A stretch of 45,296 nucleotides of DNA, taken from assembly GCA_052380005.1 (NCBI GenBank), contig JBQTCJ010000039.1. One strand, 5' to 3'. Positions 1 to 7,779 of this stretch are shown here, piece after piece. The notes under the pieces are model-generated. The model did no database searches. It worked only from the letters and a program-made list of their open reading frames with translations, and was not told the DNA's origin. The DNA comes from Salinarimonas sp052380005 (GTDB lineage Bacteria; Pseudomonadota; Alphaproteobacteria; Rhizobiales; Beijerinckiaceae). Both the position numbers and the translations under genes were made by a program. The first letter of the stretch is position 1. The number at the start of each line of letters is the position of its first letter.

Positions 1-1
1 T

Positions 2-47
2 GATCTGTCAACCATTCATCCGGTCAGATCTGTCAACCTTTTATCCG
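2..47. repeat. two direct repeats, possible transposon end
   Basis: Two copies of a 21-base unit, GATCTGTCAACC followed by one variable base and TTyATCCG, start at bases 2 and 27 with a 25-base period. They differ at only two positions. Directly repeated transposase-binding sites of about 20 bases near a terminus are typical of IS21-type elements, but no transposase is visible and the window starts here, so an element end is only a guess. Confidence 0.4.
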
Positions 48-135
48 CTGGACACTTCGCGCGGACGGTGGGGCCTTCGGATCTGCTGGCGAGCGGCATC
101 GCCGTCCTCCCCACCCTCCGGCCTTCGGCCTCCGT

Positions 136-152
136 CCTCCCCTGCGGGGAGG
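136..152 (-). terminator. hairpin after the hybrid kinase gene
   Basis: CCTCCCC (136-142) and GGGGAGG (146-152) form a perfect 7-base stem around TGC, 12 bases beyond the stop codon of the kinase gene on the minus strand. A second short hairpin (GGCC-TTC-GGCC) lies at about 120-130. There is no U-tract. The same kind of GGGGAGG hairpin follows other genes in this window (7757-7775, 11443-11477), so it may be a dispersed intergenic repeat acting as a terminator. Confidence 0.4.
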
Positions 153-163
153 ATGCGGGCGCG

Positions 164-3100
164 CTACTCCGCGGCGGCGCGGCGCTCCGCGCGCCAGCGC
201 GCGAGGAGGGCGCGCAGGGCGGCGGGCTTGAGGGGCTTGTTGAGCACGTGGATCTGCTTCTCCGCCGCCTCGTCGCGCACGGGCAGCGTCCGGTCGGCGG
301 TCAGCAGGATGGCGGGGAGGTCGCCGAGCTTCCAGCGCAGGGCCGCGATGGCCTCGATGCCGGTGCCCTCGTCGAGATGATAGTCGGCGATGACGACGTC
401 GGGCCCGTGCGTCTCGTGGCGCAGGCGCTCCATCGCCTCCTTCAGCGAAGCGGCGGTCGTCATGCGGCAGCCCCAGCCGCCGAGCAGCGTGCGCATGCCC
501 TCCAGGATCGCCGGCTCGTTGTCGATCGCCAGCACGCGCAGGCCCGCGAGCGGCATCGCCGGCACGACGGGCGCCTCCGCCGGCTGCGCCATCGCCGGCA
601 GCGGCGCGACGACGGGCAGCAGCACCGAGAAGCGCGAGCCGCGCCCGCTCTCCGAGGAGAGATCCAGCTTGTGGTCGAGCACGCGCGCGATGCGCTCGAC
701 GATGGAGAGACCGAGCCCGAGCCCGCGCGCCACCTTGGCGCCCTGGTCGAGGCGCTGGAACTCGCGGAAGACGATGCGCTGCTTCGACTGGGGGATGCCG
801 AGCCCGGTGTCGAGCACGTCGAGCCGCAGCTTCCCGCCGCGCCGGCGCGCGCCGACGAGGACGGTGCCCGAGGGCGTGTACTTGATGGCGTTCGAGATCA
901 GGTTCTGCAGGAGCCGGCGCAGCAGCCGCCGGTCGGAGCGAACGGTGAGGGAGGGCGCGACGAAGCGCAGCCGCAGGCCCTTCTCGGCGGCCACCGGCTC
1001 GAACTCGCGCTGGAGCTGGCGCAGCATCTCGTCGAGGCGGAAGCTCGACCATTGCGGCTTCATCGCGCCGGTGTCGAGGCGGGAGATGTCGAGAAGCGCG
1101 GTCAGGATCTCCTCGACCGCGTCGAGGGAGGCGTCGACGTTCTCAGCGAGCGTCGCGTCGCCGCCCGAGCGATCGCGCTCGACGAGCGCGGTGGCGTAGA
1201 GACGCGCGGCGTTGAGCGGCTGGAGGATGTCGTGCGAGGCGGCGGCGAGGAAGCGCGTCTTGGAGGCGTTCGCCTCCTCGGCCTCCGCCTTGGCGCGGGT
1301 GAGCGCCTCGTTGAGGCGGGTGAGCTCCTCCGTGCGCTCCGCGACGCGGCGCTCGAGCTCCTCGGCGTTGCGGGCGCGCGCCTCCTCGGCCGCGACCGCC
1401 TCGGTGACGTCGGTGTAGGTGGTGACGAAGCCGCCGTCCGGCAGCGGCGTCGTGCGGATCTCGATGACGCGCTCGCGTGGGTAGAGCCGCAGCCGCACCG
1501 GCGCCGTCTCGTGGACGAAGGAGTTGATGCGCTGGGCGATCTGCTGCTCGATCACGCCCGGCCCGTACGACCCGCGGCTCGCGTTGAAGCGCACGATCTC
1601 GTCGAGCGAGAGTCCCACGCGCACGAAGTCCGCCGGCAGGTCGTAGAGATCGACGAAGGCGCGGTTCCAGCACAGGATGTGCAGGTCGGAGTCGAGCACG
1701 GTGATGCCCTGGCGGGCGTGGTCGAGCGCGTGCTGGAGGAGGTCGCGGTTCGCCTGGATCGCGGCGGAGGCGTCGTCGAGGAGCTTGAGCGCGTCCGCCG
1801 TCGAGACGTTGCGGCGCTTGAGCACGAGCGACAGCGCGAGGCGCGCCGACGCGGCGCCGATGGCCGAGGCGAGCAGGTGCTCGGCGTAGCGCAGGAGGTG
1901 GATGTCGGCCTCCGCGCCCGCCTCGAGCCGTGCGCCGCGCGCGGAGGCGAAGCCCTCGAAGGAGCGGTTGGCGCGCTCCTCGCCGAGATAGCGCGCCACG
2001 CTCGCACGCAGCTCGTCCACCGTCACCACGGCGCGGAAGAAGCGGAAGGAGGGCGTCGCCGGCGCGTCCGTCGCCGGCATGTAGGCGGCGGCCTGGAGCC
2101 GCTCGAGGGCGGTCATCGGGCGCGCCAGCGAGACGAGGACGTAGGCCGCGAGGTTGAGCCCGAGGCTCCAGATCACGCCGTGGGTCAGCTCCGGCAGGCT
2201 CGTGCCGAACAGGCTCGTCGGCCGCAGCGCCTCGACGCCGAACGGGCCGGCCGCGAGGAGATCGTCCACGATCGGCGAATGCCAGGCGATCGACGGCAGC
2301 ATGAGGGTGTAGGCCCAGACGAGGAAGCCGATCGACAGCCCCGCCGCCGCGCCCGCCGCCGTGCCGCGACCCCAGACGAGCCCGCCGATGAAGGCCGGCG
2401 CGATCTGCGCCAGCGCCGCGAAGGCCAGGAGCCCGATCGCGGCGAGCGCCGCGTCTCCCGCCGCGCGGTAGTAGAGGTAGGCCAGCATGATCATCGCGAC
2501 GATCGCGATGCGCCGCACGACGAGCACGAAGCCGCCGAGGTCGTCGGGCACGCTCCCCCGCTCGCCCGGCTGTGCGGCGCTGGCGAAGGCGCCGCGCCGG
2601 CGCAGCACGAGCGGGATGACGAGGTGGTTCGAGATCATGATCGCGAGCGCGACCGATTCGACGATCACCATCGCGGTCGCCGCCGAGAGCCCACCGATGA
2701 ACGCGACGAGCGCGATCGCCCCCGCGCCCTGCGCCAGCGGCAGGCCGAGCACCGTCATGTCGGCATCGACCGTGCCGGGCGCGAGCGCGTCCGCGCCGGC
2801 GATGGCGATGGGCACGACGAAGACGTTGATGAGCACGAGATAGAGGGGGAACAGCCAGGCGGCGCGGCGCAGGTCGTCGGGCTCGCGGTTCTCGACGACG
2901 CCCATGTGGAACTGGCGCGGCAGCATGACGATGGCGATGGCCGAGAGCAGCGCGAGCGTCGCGAGATAGCCGGGGCTCGAGGTCTGCCCCAGGAAGTCGC
3001 TCATCGAGACCTGGCCGGGCCGCGGGCTCGCGAGGCGCTCGACGAGGCCCGGTATGCCGCCGAAGACGACGGCGATCGTCCAGAAGCCCACCATCAGGAA

Positions 3101-3727
3101 GGCGACGAGCTTGACCACGCTCTCGAGCGAGATGGCCAGCACGAGACCGTCCTGGTGCTCGGTCGCGTCCGCATGGCGCGTGCCGAAGCCGACCGCGAAG
3201 AAGGCGAGCACGGCCGCGACGACGAAGGCGAGATCGCCGAACATCGGGAAGGTCGTGCGGGCGTAGGCCATGGTCTCGTCGGCGGCGAGGAAGACGTCGA
3301 GCGAGGACGAGACGGCCTTGAGCTGGAGCGCGATGTAGGGCAGCGAGCCCACCACCGCGATGAGGCACACGAGCGCCGCCACGCGCTCCGACTTGCCGTA
3401 GCGCGCGGCGACGAAGTCCGCCACCGAGGTGATGTTCTGGTCCTTGGCGATGCGCACGATCCGCGCGAGCACCCGGTGCCCGAAGACGAAGACCAGGATC
3501 GGCCCGACGTAGATCATCAGGAAGTCGAGGCCCGACCCCGTCGCGAGGCCGACCGACCCGTAGAACGTCCACGAGGTGCAGTAGACCGCCAGCGCCAGCG
3601 CATAGACCCACGGCCGCGCCCGCCCGGCGACGAGCGAGCCCCCCGACCGATCGCCCCAATGGGCGACGGCGAAGAGGAGCGAGAGATAGAGGAGGGCCGC
3701 GACGACGACGACCCAGCCGGCGACCAT
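164..3727 (-). CDS. SSS symporter-fused hybrid sensor histidine kinase/response regulator
   Basis: This 1187-residue protein has three parts. Residues 1 to about 500 are a multi-pass membrane domain of the sodium/solute symporter (SSS, SLC5) family, which begins with a hydrophobic helix and contains the segment SWTFYGSVGLATGSGLDF. A PAS-like sensor region and a Glu/Arg-rich coiled coil (about 640-820) follow. The kinase core has an H-box FLAAASHDILQP (His832), an N-box QNLISNAIKY (about 938-947) and G-boxes DTGLGIP and GLGLGLSI. The C terminus (1063-1187) is a receiver domain with phospho-acceptor Asp1115 in IADYHL and Lys1164. The architecture is that of CbrA-like kinases, which link substrate uptake or sensing to phosphorelay. 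It stands alone with no separate response regulator beside it, so output may pass through another protein. The ligand cannot be told from sequence. Confidence 0.93.
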   Translation of the reverse strand: MVAGWVVVVAALLYLSLLFAVAHWGDRSGGSLVAGRARPWVYALALAVYCTSWTFYGSVGLATGSGLDFLMIYVGPILVFVFGHRVLARIVRIAKDQNITSVADFVAARYGKSERVAALVCLIAVVGSLPYIALQLKAVSSSLDVFLAADETMAYARTTFPMFGDLAFVVAAVLAFFAVGFGTRHADATEHQDGLVLAISLESVVKLVAFLMVGFWTIAVVFGGIPGLVERLASPRPGQVSMSDFLGQTSSPGYLATLALLSAIAIVMLPRQFHMGVVENREPDDLRRAAWLFPLYLVLINVFVVPIAIAGADALAPGTVDADMTVLGLPLAQGAGAIALVAFIGGLSAATAMVIVESVALAIMISNHLVIPLVLRRRGAFASAAQPGERGSVPDDLGGFVLVVRRIAIVAMIMLAYLYYRAAGDAALAAIGLLAFAALAQIAPAFIGGLVWGRGTAAGAAAGLSIGFLVWAYTLMLPSIAWHSPIVDDLLAAGPFGVEALRPTSLFGTSLPELTHGVIWSLGLNLAAYVLVSLARPMTALERLQAAAYMPATDAPATPSFRFFRAVVTVDELRASVARYLGEERANRSFEGFASARGARLEAGAEADIHLLRYAEHLLASAIGAASARLALSLVLKRRNVSTADALKLLDDASAAIQANRDLLQHALDHARQGITVLDSDLHILCWNRAFVDLYDLPADFVRVGLSLDEIVRFNASRGSYGPGVIEQQIAQRINSFVHETAPVRLRLYPRERVIEIRTTPLPDGGFVTTYTDVTEAVAAEEARARNAEELERRVAERTEELTRLNEALTRAKAEAEEANASKTRFLAAASHDILQPLNAARLYATALVERDRSGGDATLAENVDASLDAVEEILTALLDISRLDTGAMKPQWSSFRLDEMLRQLQREFEPVAAEKGLRLRFVAPSLTVRSDRRLLRRLLQNLISNAIKYTPSGTVLVGARRRGGKLRLDVLDTGLGIPQSKQRIVFREFQRLDQGAKVARGLGLGLSIVERIARVLDHKLDLSSESGRGSRFSVLLPVVAPLPAMAQPAEAPVVPAMPLAGLRVLAIDNEPAILEGMRTLLGGWGCRMTTAASLKEAMERLRHETHGPDVVIADYHLDEGTGIEAIAALRWKLGDLPAILLTADRTLPVRDEAAEKQIHVLNKPLKPAALRALLARWRAERRAAAE

Positions 3728-3827
3728 GGTGGGGGACCCCGCTAACCTTCGGACCCGGCTAGATTATCGGATCGGGCGGGGAAAGCGAGAGGGGCGTCTG
3801 GAACAGAGGACTGGGCGGCGGACAGGG

Positions 3828-3856
3828 TTGTACGGATGATGTCCGTATGCTATTCG
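3828..3856 (+). promoter_or_regulatory. toxin-antitoxin promoter with embedded operator
   Basis: A -35-like TTGTAC (3828-3833) and a -10-like TATTCG (3851-3856) are 17 bases apart. Between them lies a perfect inverted repeat, TACGGA (3831-3836), spacer TGATG, TCCGTA (3842-3847). An antitoxin bound here would cover the -35 element, the usual autoregulation layout of ribbon-helix-helix antitoxins. A near-identical site lies in the brnT promoter at 17533-17547. Confidence 0.65.
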
Positions 3857-3883
3857 ATCGCTATCGATGGGGAGGAGCGGACC

Positions 3884-4159
3884 ATGGCGACCCGGGAAGC
3901 GAAGGCCGAGCGTATCGAGATTCGCACGACGACCGAGGTCAAGGCGCTCCTCCAGCAGGCTGCGAGCGCCACGCACAAGAACGTGACGGACTTCCTGGTG
4001 GATGCGGGGATCACGGCGGCCGAGGAAGCGCTCATGGACCGCCGGACCTTCCGCCTCGACGAGGAGCGCTGGAAGGCGTTCAACGAAATCCTCGACAGGC
4101 CCGTCGTCCACAAGCCGCGGCTCGAAGCTCTTCTCGCCAAGAAGAGCATCATCGAGTGA
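3884..4159 (+). CDS. DUF1778 (TacA-type) antitoxin
   Basis: This 91-residue protein has an N-terminal ribbon-helix-helix DNA-binding segment (ERIEIRTTTEVKALLQQAA, then a helix with TDFLVDAG) and a C-terminal tail (FRLDEERWKAFNEILDRPV...LLAKKSI) that in this family wraps around and blocks the acetyltransferase toxin. The start at 3884 is chosen because a strong Shine-Dalgarno GGAGGAG lies at 3871-3877. The upstream in-frame ATG at 3836 falls inside the operator and has no ribosome site. Its stop overlaps the GTG start of the toxin by four bases (GTGA), so the two are translationally coupled. It probably represses its own promoter through the palindrome at 3831-3847. Confidence 0.9.
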   Translation: MATREAKAERIEIRTTTEVKALLQQAASATHKNVTDFLVDAGITAAEEALMDRRTFRLDEERWKAFNEILDRPVVHKPRLEALLAKKSIIE

Positions 4160-4674
4160 GTGTCGCACGAGAGCGCCTGAGCGGCATCGAGCCGCTCGGA
4201 GCCCAGCACGACGTCGACACCTTCGTTTGCGGGAGGGAAGCGCTCGATCGTTTCCTGAAGCGCTTCGCGCTGACGAACCAGAAGGCGGGCAGTACGCGGA
4301 CGTTCGTCCTGTGCCGTGGCGCGCGTCGGGTGATCGGCTACTATAGCCTCACCGTCGGCTCCGTCGATCCCGACCTCGTCCCGCCGAGGGTCGCGAAAGG
4401 CCTCGCGAGGCATCCGGTTCCCGTCGCGCTGCTCGCGCGGCTCGCAGTGGATGCGACGGAGCAGCGTGGTGGCGTCGGGAGCGAGCTCCTGCAGGATGCC
4501 CTGCTGCGTACGCTCACCGTCGCCGAACACGCTGGCATTCGGGCCCTCCTCGTCCACGCGAAGGACGACGCAGCGCGTGCCTGGTACGCGCGATACGATT
4601 TCGAGCCGAGCCCGAGCGATCCGTTTCACCTCTTCATTCTGCTCAAGGACATCCGCGCATTGCTCGAGCGCTGA
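4156..4674 (+). CDS. GNAT-family acetyltransferase toxin (TacT-like)
   Basis: The 172-residue product is a Gcn5-related N-acetyltransferase. TacT-type members acetylate the amino group of aminoacyl-tRNAs and halt translation. The start is GTG at 4156, overlapping the antitoxin stop as GTGA. Visible family marks are the segment ALDRFLKRFAL near the N terminus, the acetyl-CoA-binding motif A (LARLAVDATEQRGGVGSELL), and the C-terminal WYARYDFEPSP with the conserved tyrosine. The usual R/Q-x-x-G-x-G/A loop reads QRGGVG and looks intact. It ends only 7 bases from the stop of the convergent aminotransferase gene. Identity as a toxin rests on the pairing with the DUF1778 antitoxin. The target tRNA is unknown. 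Confidence 0.9.
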   Translation: MSVARERLSGIEPLGAQHDVDTFVCGREALDRFLKRFALTNQKAGSTRTFVLCRGARRVIGYYSLTVGSVDPDLVPPRVAKGLARHPVPVALLARLAVDATEQRGGVGSELLQDALLRTLTVAEHAGIRALLVHAKDDAARAWYARYDFEPSPSDPFHLFILLKDIRALLER

Positions 4675-4681
4675 TGCCCGC

Positions 4682-5848
4682 TCACCCCGCCCCCAGCCGC
4701 TCCCCCACCATCGCCAGCCGCGCCCCGTCCACGTTCGCGAACGCCACGCGCAGGTAATCCTCCTGCCCCGGCCCGAAATAGCTGCCCGGCAGCATCAGCA
4801 CCCCGCGCTCGCGGGCGAGCGCTCGCGCGACCTCGGCGGCCGGCGTGCCGGGCCGGTCGTGGCGGACGTAGGCGAAGTAGGGGCCGATCGAGGCGATCTC
4901 CCAGCCGGGCAGCGGCGCCAGCGCGGCGGCGAAGGCGGCGGCGCGTCCCTCGAGCGTGGCGCGCGCCTCCTCGCGCCAGGGCCGCAGCGCCGCGATCGCC
5001 CAGGCGACGGCGGCCTGGCCGGCGCGGGCGGGGCAGATCTGCACGTTGTCGAGGATCTTCCCCGCCGCCTCGACGAGCGCCGGCCCGGCCACGAGCGCGC
5101 CCAGGCGATGGCCCGGGACGGCGTAGCTCTTCGAGAACGAGTAGAGGTGCACGACGCCCTCGCGCCAGCCGTCGTCGCGGAAGAGCGCGTGCGGCGCGCC
5201 GGCGCCGGCGGGCAGGAAGTCGCGGTAGGTCTCGTCGACGACGAGCCAGATCCCGCGCGCGCGGGCGAGCGCGGCGAAGGCTGCGATCGTCTCGGGCGGG
5301 TAGATCGCGCCCGTCGGGTTGTTGGGCGTGACGAGCACGATCGCGCGCACCCGTGCGTCGACGAGGCCGTCCACGTCCTCGGCGCGCGGCACGAAGCCGT
5401 CCTCGGCCCGGCAGGGCAGGGGGCGCGCCGCGATGCCGAGCATCGAGAGCGTCATCTCGTGGTTGAAGTACCACGGCGTCGGCAGCAGCACCGCGTCGCC
5501 GGGCGCGGCGATCGCGAGCATCGTGGTGACGAAGGCCGCGTTGCAGCCGGCGGTGATCGCCACGTCCTCGGCCGTGACGCGCCCGCCGTAGAGCCCCGAC
5601 ACGTCCGCCGCGAGGGCGGCGCGCAGCGCCTCGTCGCCGAGGATCGGCCCGTAGCGCGCGGCGTCCGCCGAGCCGGCGGCGGCGGCGAGCCGCTCCAGCA
5701 GGTCGGGATGCGGCGCCCCGCCCGGCGCCGCCTGCGAGAGGTCGATCAGCGGCCCGCGCGTCCCGTCCCAGGCGCGCGCCCAGCCCTGCGCCTCGGGGAT
5801 CGGCGGGGACTGGATGGCTGCGACGGCGGGGGAGAGACGAGGGGACAT
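4682..5848 (-). CDS. PLP-dependent class I/II aminotransferase
   Basis: This 388-residue fold-type I aminotransferase has the PLP-site motif YSFSKSYAVPGHRLG (Schiff-base lysine in SFSKSY), the loop TPNNPTGAIYPPE and the motif VVDETYRDFL. It has no signal peptide and should be cytosolic. The start ATG at 5848 gives a typical N terminus (MSPRLSPAVAAI). It lies downstream of, and on the same strand as, the Lrp/AsnC regulator gene, and the two are divergent from a lysine-dehydrogenase-like gene, so a role in amino-acid catabolism is likely. The substrate is not evident: aspartate, aromatic and branched-chain aminotransferases share these motifs. The 71-base gap to the regulator allows co-transcription. 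Confidence 0.9.
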   Translation of the reverse strand: MSPRLSPAVAAIQSPPIPEAQGWARAWDGTRGPLIDLSQAAPGGAPHPDLLERLAAAAGSADAARYGPILGDEALRAALAADVSGLYGGRVTAEDVAITAGCNAAFVTTMLAIAAPGDAVLLPTPWYFNHEMTLSMLGIAARPLPCRAEDGFVPRAEDVDGLVDARVRAIVLVTPNNPTGAIYPPETIAAFAALARARGIWLVVDETYRDFLPAGAGAPHALFRDDGWREGVVHLYSFSKSYAVPGHRLGALVAGPALVEAAGKILDNVQICPARAGQAAVAWAIAALRPWREEARATLEGRAAAFAAALAPLPGWEIASIGPYFAYVRHDRPGTPAAEVARALARERGVLMLPGSYFGPGQEDYLRVAFANVDGARLAMVGERLGAG

Positions 5849-5919
5849 GTGCGGACCCTGAGCGGAAAGCGGAGACGAGCGCGCAGCAAAGCGCAGCCGC
5901 GGCACGCGCGCCAGCCTCC

Positions 5920-6375
5920 TCAGCGCTCGAATCGCGTGGACAAGACCACCGACGTCTGTGTCCGCTCGACGCCGTCGAGCGTACCGATGCGGTCGATCAC
6001 CGCGTCGAGGACCGCGACGCTCTCGGCGGCGACCTCGGCGATCATGTCGAAGGCGCCCGAGACGGAGAGCAGTCGGCGCACCTCCGGCATCGCCGCGAGC
6101 GCCTTCGTCACCGCCGGGGTCAGCTTCGGCGCGGCCACGATCATGACGTGCGCGCGCACGAGCCCCGCCTCGTAGTCCGCCGAGAGCCGCGCCCCGTAGC
6201 CCACGACGATGCCGGCGCGCTCGAGCCGCTCGATCCGGCTCTGCGCGGTCGTGCGCGAGACGCCGAGCCGCCGGGCGATCTCGGCCACCGGGGCGCGGGC
6301 GTTCTCGCGCAGCAGCGCGATGAGCGCGCGATCCTTGTCGGTCGTCCTGTCCGTCGTCGTATCGTCCATCGGCAT
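5920..6375 (-). CDS. Lrp/AsnC family transcriptional regulator
   Basis: This 151-residue protein has the standard family length and layout. An N-terminal AsnC-type winged helix-turn-helix (DRALIALLRENARAPVAEIA, then RLGVSRTTAQSRIERLE) is followed by a C-terminal RAM (effector-binding) domain with the AMPEVRRLLSVSGAFDMIAEV segment. The start was set at the ATG at 6375; a second ATG two codons later (6369) is equally possible, while a longer reading would add about 70 low-complexity residues across the promoter region. It is divergent from the lysine-dehydrogenase-like gene at 6518. The 142-base gap holds a perfect palindrome and a tandem repeat that are good candidates for its binding sites. 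It probably controls both flanking genes in response to an amino acid. Confidence 0.93.
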   Translation of the reverse strand: MPMDDTTTDRTTDKDRALIALLRENARAPVAEIARRLGVSRTTAQSRIERLERAGIVVGYGARLSADYEAGLVRAHVMIVAAPKLTPAVTKALAAMPEVRRLLSVSGAFDMIAEVAAESVAVLDAVIDRIGTLDGVERTQTSVVLSTRFER

Positions 6376-6424
6376 CGGCGATTCGCCCGTCTTGAGCGTC
6401 GAAACGCGCGGAACGTAGCGTCGT

Positions 6425-6440
6425 TTCCGCCACGGCGGAA
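6425..6440. promoter_or_regulatory. palindrome, candidate Lrp/AsnC operator
   Basis: TTCCGCC (6425-6431), AC, GGCGGAA (6434-6440) is a perfect inverted repeat, followed directly by the 8-base palindrome GGCTAGCC (6441-6448). It lies between the divergent regulator and dehydrogenase genes, about 80 bases upstream of the dehydrogenase start. Lrp/AsnC dimers bind short palindromes of about this size. Confidence 0.5.
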
Positions 6441-6466
6441 GGCTAGCCTGCCGGCATCCGCCAGGA

Positions 6467-6500
6467 ACGGACAACCACGCACGGACAACCACGCACGGAC
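6467..6500. repeat. 14-base tandem repeat in divergent promoter region
   Basis: ACGGACAACCACGC occurs twice head to tail (6467-6480, 6481-6494) and is followed by a partial third copy ACGGAC (6495-6500). It ends 17 bases before the ATG at 6518, so it covers the 5' leader or the promoter of the dehydrogenase gene. It may be an operator array or the product of local slippage. Confidence 0.6.
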
Positions 6501-6517
6501 CGTCTCGGGAGTACACC

Positions 6518-7618
6518 ATGAAGGACATCGTCGTCGTCGGCGCCGGCAAGATCGGCCGCATCGTCGCCCGCATGCTGGCGGACACGGGCGACTACGCCGT
6601 CACGCTCGCCGATCGCGACGAGGCCGCGCTCGCCCGCGCGACCGAGGGCACGCCGGTGACCGCGGCTACGCTCGACATCACCGACGCCGCCGCCCTGCGC
6701 GCGCGCCTCTCGGGCGCCTTCGCCGTGATCTCGGCCGCCCCCTTCCAGCTCACCGCGGCGATCGCCGAGGCGGCGGCGGCGAGCGGCACGCATTATCTCG
6801 ACCTCACCGAGGACGTCGCGACGACCCGACGCGTGAAGGCGCTGGCGGACGGGGCGTCGAGCGCCTTCATCCCCCAATGCGGGCTCGCGCCCGGCTTCGT
6901 CTCGATCGTCGCGCACGATCTCGCGGCGCGTTTCGAGACGCTCGACGAGGTGAAGCTGCGGGTCGGCGCCCTGCCGCAATTCCCAACGAACGCGCTCAAC
7001 TACAATCTCACCTGGTCGACCGACGGGGTGATCAACGAGTACATCGAGCCCTGCGAGGCGATCCGCGAGGGGCGGCTCGTGCAGGCGGCCGCGCTGGGCG
7101 AGCGCGAGGAGTTCTCGCTCGACGGCGTGCGTTACGAGGCGTTCAACACCTCGGGGGGCCTCGGCACGCTCTGCGAGACGCTGGCGGGGCGCGTGCGCAC
7201 GCTCAACTACCGGTCGATCCGCTACCCCGGGCACTGCGCGGTGATGAAGGCGCTCCTCGACGACCTGCGGCTGCGCGAGCGGCGCGAGATGCTCAAGGAC
7301 ATCCTGGAGCAGGCGGTGCCCACGACGATGCAGGACGTCGTCATCGTCTTCGTCACGGTGTCGGGGCAGAAGGACGGCCAGCTCACGCAGGAGACGTTCG
7401 CCCGCAAGATCTACGCCGAGCGGATCGGCGGGCGGGTGCGTTCCGCGATCCAGATCACCACCGCCTCGGCGGTCTGCGCCGTGCTCGATCTCCTCGCCGG
7501 CGGCGCGCTCCCGCAGGCGGGCTTCGTGCGCCAGGAGGACATCGGCCTCGCTGCGTTCCTCGAGAACCGCTTCGGCCGCGCCTACGCCCGCGGCGACGAC
7601 GCCCGCGCCGCCGCCTGA
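6518..7618 (+). CDS. saccharopine dehydrogenase-family enzyme, lysine 6-dehydrogenase-like
   Basis: This 366-residue protein starts with a Rossmann NAD(P)-binding fold (VVVGAGKIGRIVARMLADTG, acidic residue in TLADRDE). The central and C-terminal catalytic part has QCGLAPGFVSIVAHDLA, then NYNLTWSTDGVINEYIEP, FNTSGGLGTLCETL and RYPGHCAVMKALL. This order resembles Geobacillus-type lysine 6-dehydrogenase more than true saccharopine dehydrogenase: G-x-APG, then SxxGLxxxY, TSGG and YRGH. If correct, it oxidatively deaminates the epsilon-amino group of lysine to give aminoadipate semialdehyde or its cyclic form. The neighbouring Lrp/AsnC regulator and aminotransferase support an amino-acid breakdown role. 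Family assignment is secure; the substrate is inferred from motif order recalled without alignment. Confidence 0.85.
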   Translation: MKDIVVVGAGKIGRIVARMLADTGDYAVTLADRDEAALARATEGTPVTAATLDITDAAALRARLSGAFAVISAAPFQLTAAIAEAAAASGTHYLDLTEDVATTRRVKALADGASSAFIPQCGLAPGFVSIVAHDLAARFETLDEVKLRVGALPQFPTNALNYNLTWSTDGVINEYIEPCEAIREGRLVQAAALGEREEFSLDGVRYEAFNTSGGLGTLCETLAGRVRTLNYRSIRYPGHCAVMKALLDDLRLRERREMLKDILEQAVPTTMQDVVIVFVTVSGQKDGQLTQETFARKIYAERIGGRVRSAIQITTASAVCAVLDLLAGGALPQAGFVRQEDIGLAAFLENRFGRAYARGDDARAAA

Positions 7619-7625
7619 CGCGCCT

Positions 7626-7664
7626 CCCGCCCCCTCGGGGCGGGGACGATCCGCGAAGCGGATC
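7626..7664. terminator. two hairpins after the dehydrogenase gene
   Basis: CCCGCCCC (7626-7633) pairs with GGGGCGGG (7637-7644) around CTC. GATCCGC (7648-7654) pairs perfectly with GCGGATC (7658-7664) around GAA. They start 8 bases past the stop codon of the dehydrogenase gene and lie between convergent genes, so they may serve as a bidirectional terminator. There is no clear T-run. Confidence 0.5.
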
Positions 7665-7756
7665 AGGGGCGGGGTCCCGCAGCGCGACGGTGGTCGTTTC
7701 GCCTGTCGCCGAAGCGCCTCCGGCGCCCCCCTCCGTCACCGGCTTCGCCGGCGCCA

Positions 7757-7775
7757 CCTCCCCCGATGGGGGAGG
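7757..7775 (-). terminator. hairpin after the metallophosphoesterase gene
   Basis: CCTCCCCC (7757-7764) and GGGGGAGG (7768-7775) form a perfect 8-base stem around GAT, five bases beyond the phosphoesterase stop. The preceding stretch (about 7730-7756, with CCGGC-TTC-GCCGG) together with this hairpin resembles a dispersed intergenic repeat known in several alphaproteobacterial genomes. That likeness is recalled, not searched. Confidence 0.5.
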
Positions 7776-7779
7776 AACG

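Noticed and set aside
68..3745. Long plus-strand open frame of 1225 residues antisense to the kinase gene
   Set aside because: It is the mirror of a well-supported gene in very GC-rich DNA. The translation is a low-complexity Arg/Asp/Glu-rich string with no motif.
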